From contig JBBRHH010000267.1 in NCBI GenBank assembly GCA_038222915.1, forward strand, positions 1-8,222: 8,222 nt of DNA. Reading direction: 5' to 3'. The notes beneath the pieces are model-generated. The model had not been told where the DNA came from and did no database searches. It was given only the letters and a program-made list of their open reading frames with translations. This document shows, piece after piece, positions 7,101-8,222 of the stretch; the stretch's first letter is position 1, and every line of letters starts with the position of its first letter. Made by a program: the position numbers and the translations under genes. Source of the DNA: JBBRHH01 sp038222915. GTDB lineage: Bacteria > Planctomycetota > Phycisphaerae > Tepidisphaerales > Tepidisphaeraceae.

Positions 7101-7944
7101 CGATCCGATCACGGGGATCGCCAAGGAATGGACGTGGGTGCGGTTGTACGGATGCAACACGCCGGCGGCTTCGGAGCATATGTTGATGTTTCGATCGGGG
7201 GCGGCCGGTTTTTATGATTTGGCGCGATCGGGCGGGACTGGGAATTTTGGCGGATTTCGCTCGAGCTGCACGAACAACCTGATTGTGGCGGGCGGCGTGC
7301 TGACCGCGCCCGATTACACGCGGACCTGCACGTGCAGCTATCAGGTGCAAACTTCGCTGGCACTGGTGCCGGATGCGACGACGGAGATGTGGACGTATAC
7401 CGGGACGGGCGACCGGTTGCAGGTGACGGATGCGGTGAAACGGATTGGATTGAACTTTGGCGCGGCCGGCGATCGGGTGGATGACAATGGGACGCTATGG
7501 TTGGAATATCCGAGTGTGGGCGGGCGATCGCCCGACGTGCAGTTGAGCACGGGCTCGGATCATGTGGAATATTACCGGCGGCACGCGTCGGTGGTGCCGG
7601 GGCCGCTGGGCTGGATCACGGCGTCGGGAGCTCGGAACCTGCATTCGATACGGGTGGGATTGAACGGGGATGATGAGAAACCGATTTCGTACACGGTGCG
7701 GTTGTATTTCGCGCAGCCGCAGCCCCTGAAGGTGGGGGAATGCCTGTTTGATATTTCGCTGCAGGGCGAAGTGGTGGAGAAGAATTTCGACATCATCGCG
7801 CAGGCGGGCGGGGCGGATCGGACGCTGGTGAAGGAATATAAGCATGTGCAGGCGGGGCCGGATTTGGTGGTGGCTTTGAGGCCGGGGAATATGGGGAGTG
7901 TGCCGGTGTTGAGTGGGTTGGAGGTTGTGGCGGAGGAGAAGTAG
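4174..7944 (+). CDS. Exported PQQ-like beta-propeller / methyltransferase-like / malectin-like fusion protein
   Basis: The product is 1256 residues. ATG at 4174 is preferred over the TTG at 4171 because GGAG lies 8 bases upstream. Residues 1-39 are a signal peptide (basic head, SLAAIVILLVAGG core, VHA cleavage site), so the protein acts outside the cytoplasm. A first propeller (about 40-432) shows PQQ/BamB-type blade motifs such as LDAENGKLIW (152-161) and LDATTGKVIW (212-221). A Pro/Ala/Thr linker follows (433-463). A Rossmann-like region (about 464-615) resembles a SAM methyltransferase but reads ALAVDADSEA where GxGxG is expected; LIIDPDAARC and LIVVDD are kept. A second propeller (about 624-1080) starts at GNWTHEHADAANTR and has LDIYTGRVLW, MDRHSGKILW and LDLATGRRIW. 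A malectin-like domain (about 1088-1253) has RIGLNFG, YTVRLYFAQP, FDISLQGEVVEKNFDI and VLSGLEVV. Malectin folds bind carbohydrate, and PQQ-type propellers can be enzymes or scaffolds; no dehydrogenase catalytic set or CxxCH haem site is seen. Large fusions of this kind are known to me from Planctomycetota. The substrate is unknown. Confidence 0.9.
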   Translation: MKIGQSHSRKIRGCCAPIARVWSLAAIVILLVAGGSVHAGDWQMAGYDVGRTSNSPEVLSENLHLEWTMDLPVVKPAWPDQIRVRSDAVYHPIVLGDHLIVASPIDDSVTGYAVAGGKELWRFFTGGPIRVAPAGANGRVYVGSDDGWMYCLDAENGKLIWKFKGAPETRTVLGNERMIDTWAIRGGPVIVENKLYFTAGIWPFMGVFVHCLDATTGKVIWTNSGDGADFLTQPHGAPSFSGIAPQGALAVVGDRLLIPNGRAVPACYDRNTGKMQYFNLSINCGGDLVVATRGWFFDGRCAFDLKNGKAIAEVPAAPVIVDDVAYANTPDGIASYPTNELLEPGPAKPNTLPLLAVKMNAAIKDGKSIIRAGDRFYVGGKGWIASTQCPLNPDQDSQPAWLAEVKGTVGGLLAANGKLFVVTEEGDIYCFGSGPAGVGPTTSPATRPAENALAAAAGSGTANDRVVQRAQAILADSHITAGWALAVDADSEALVRALVAKSHLNFLIIDPDAARCDQLRHNLQRDGLYGERIAVKIADLTTAALPPYFANLIVVDDVNAFRKSPEWCEQLYRPLHPYLGVAYLAVNDEDRSKLATATSKWAGHATLAPFEKMTRLSRTGGLPGAGNWTHEHADAANTRVSKDQIVKTPLGVLWFGGSSNEGTLPRHGHGPMPQVVDGRCILEGVDSIRALDIYTGRVLWETSLPGVGSYYNNTSHQVGANGVGSNYVSTPDGIYVAIERSCIRLDPATGRLISKFDLPMDAVGPRDEIWGYLNVEGNYLIGGVAARPKLVAAPPVKIDPLDAPVLLPATRPGPSNMRSSGSRELVVMDRHSGKILWTQNATREFRHNAICAGGGRLYAIDRPPAPGAFNRSDAVQGATMLVLDLATGRRIWSTNENVSGTWLSYSKEYDILVESGRMARDTLVDEPKGMRAFRAADGQLLWHDSQARGAAMIHGDMILKESSGANLMTGAPVFRNDPITGIAKEWTWVRLYGCNTPAASEHMLMFRSGAAGFYDLARSGGTGNFGGFRSSCTNNLIVAGGVLTAPDYTRTCTCSYQVQTSLALVPDATTEMWTYTGTGDRLQVTDAVKRIGLNFGAAGDRVDDNGTLWLEYPSVGGRSPDVQLSTGSDHVEYYRRHASVVPGPLGWITASGARNLHSIRVGLNGDDEKPISYTVRLYFAQPQPLKVGECLFDISLQGEVVEKNFDIIAQAGGADRTLVKEYKHVQAGPDLVVALRPGNMGSVPVLSGLEVVAEEK
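7435..7932 (+). other. Malectin-like carbohydrate-binding domain within the propeller protein
   Basis: This is the C-terminal beta-sandwich of the large exported protein (residues 1088-1253). It has an INxG-like opening (RIGLNFGAAGD), a W/Y-rich middle (TLWLEYPSVGG), the central strand pair YTVRLYFAQP and GECLFDISLQG, then KNFDIIAQAGG and a closing VPVLSGLEVV. The pattern matches malectin (di-glucose-binding) domains found at the ends of bacterial secreted glycan-active proteins. Sugar specificity cannot be read from sequence. Confidence 0.75.
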
Positions 7945-7960
7945 AGCGGGGGGCGGTTTG

Positions 7961-8222
7961 ACGCGGCTGATCGCAGCAGGGGCAGAGCTTCTGCTCATGG
8001 GTGAGATCGTGCCGGACTTCAATGCGCGGCAGGTGCGCCGGCAACTCACGCCGGCCGTGCTTGTGGTGATTAATACGCCGCGTCGTCAGCTTCTGCCCTG
8101 ATTCAGCCTCGGCGGCCCTGGCTTGGTCCGAAGCAGGATCGATCGGCGCGTCGGGCGCGATGGCCAGCCCGAACAACAGAAGCTGCGTGGGATCAAACGC
8201 CTCCGAGCGCGGGCCGTAGAAG
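7961..8222 (-). pseudogene. IS66-family transposase (TnpC) fragment, C-terminal part missing
   Basis: The minus-strand frame enters from beyond the window end and reads FYGPRSEAFDPTQLLLFGLA, the conserved N-terminal segment of IS66 transposases (usually YGRRSEK-DP-QL). A charged linker follows, then HGRRELPAHLPRIEVRHDL and the start of the zinc-finger motif, LCPCCDQPR. IS66 TnpC then continues with an IGxDxSEQL-type stretch and a large DDE catalytic domain of several hundred residues. Here recognisable sequence stops after the CPCC motif at about 7961. The frame then runs on as nonsense into the antisense of the propeller gene, ending at 7793. The element is therefore cut off 16 bases from the propeller gene's stop codon. 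No terminal inverted repeat is visible. It cannot make active transposase from this copy. Confidence 0.85.

Noticed and set aside
5806..7350. Several minus-strand frames over the propeller gene
   Set aside because: All lie inside a single well-supported + strand gene and show shadow composition without domains.

Overview
The window looks like part of a Planctomycetota chromosome, most likely class Phycisphaerae or a close relative. This rests on gene content and not on a marker gene. It holds a PEP-CTERM sorted exported protein, a fragment of an autotransporter-like/Ig-like surface protein, and a 1256-residue exported protein that joins PQQ-type beta-propellers, a methyltransferase-like fold and a malectin-like domain. 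The DNA is GC-rich, with strong G over C on the + strand whichever way the genes point.

Layout. Bases 1-69 are the tail of a + strand gene that enters from outside. A minus-strand block covers 242-2756. In transcription order for that strand it contains a Pro/His-rich repeat protein (2316-2756, GTG start), a well-marked 70-residue small protein (2030-2242), a 5'-truncated surface-protein remnant (1154-1870), and a PEP-CTERM protein (260-973). The PEP-CTERM gene has its own TATAAT -10 box and a leader with two perfect inverted repeats. Between the small gene and the remnant (1864-1977) lies a short, coding-like + strand stretch that looks like another broken gene end. A 234-bp gap with opposite-facing genes on either side then leads to a + strand block: queA (2991-4031, complete) and the large propeller protein (4174-7944). 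From 7961 to the window end is the N-terminal part of an IS66-type transposase on the minus strand, cut off close to the propeller gene's stop codon.

How the parts relate. queA is a housekeeping tRNA-modification gene and is probably unrelated to its neighbours. The PEP-CTERM protein, the surface-protein remnant and the propeller/malectin protein are all envelope or secreted proteins that could meet polysaccharide, but no sequence evidence joins them in one pathway. The two genes at 2030-2756 form a compact same-strand pair of unknown function and are the best candidate for something undescribed. The remnants at 1154-1977 and 7961-8222 mark two places where the chromosome has been rearranged.
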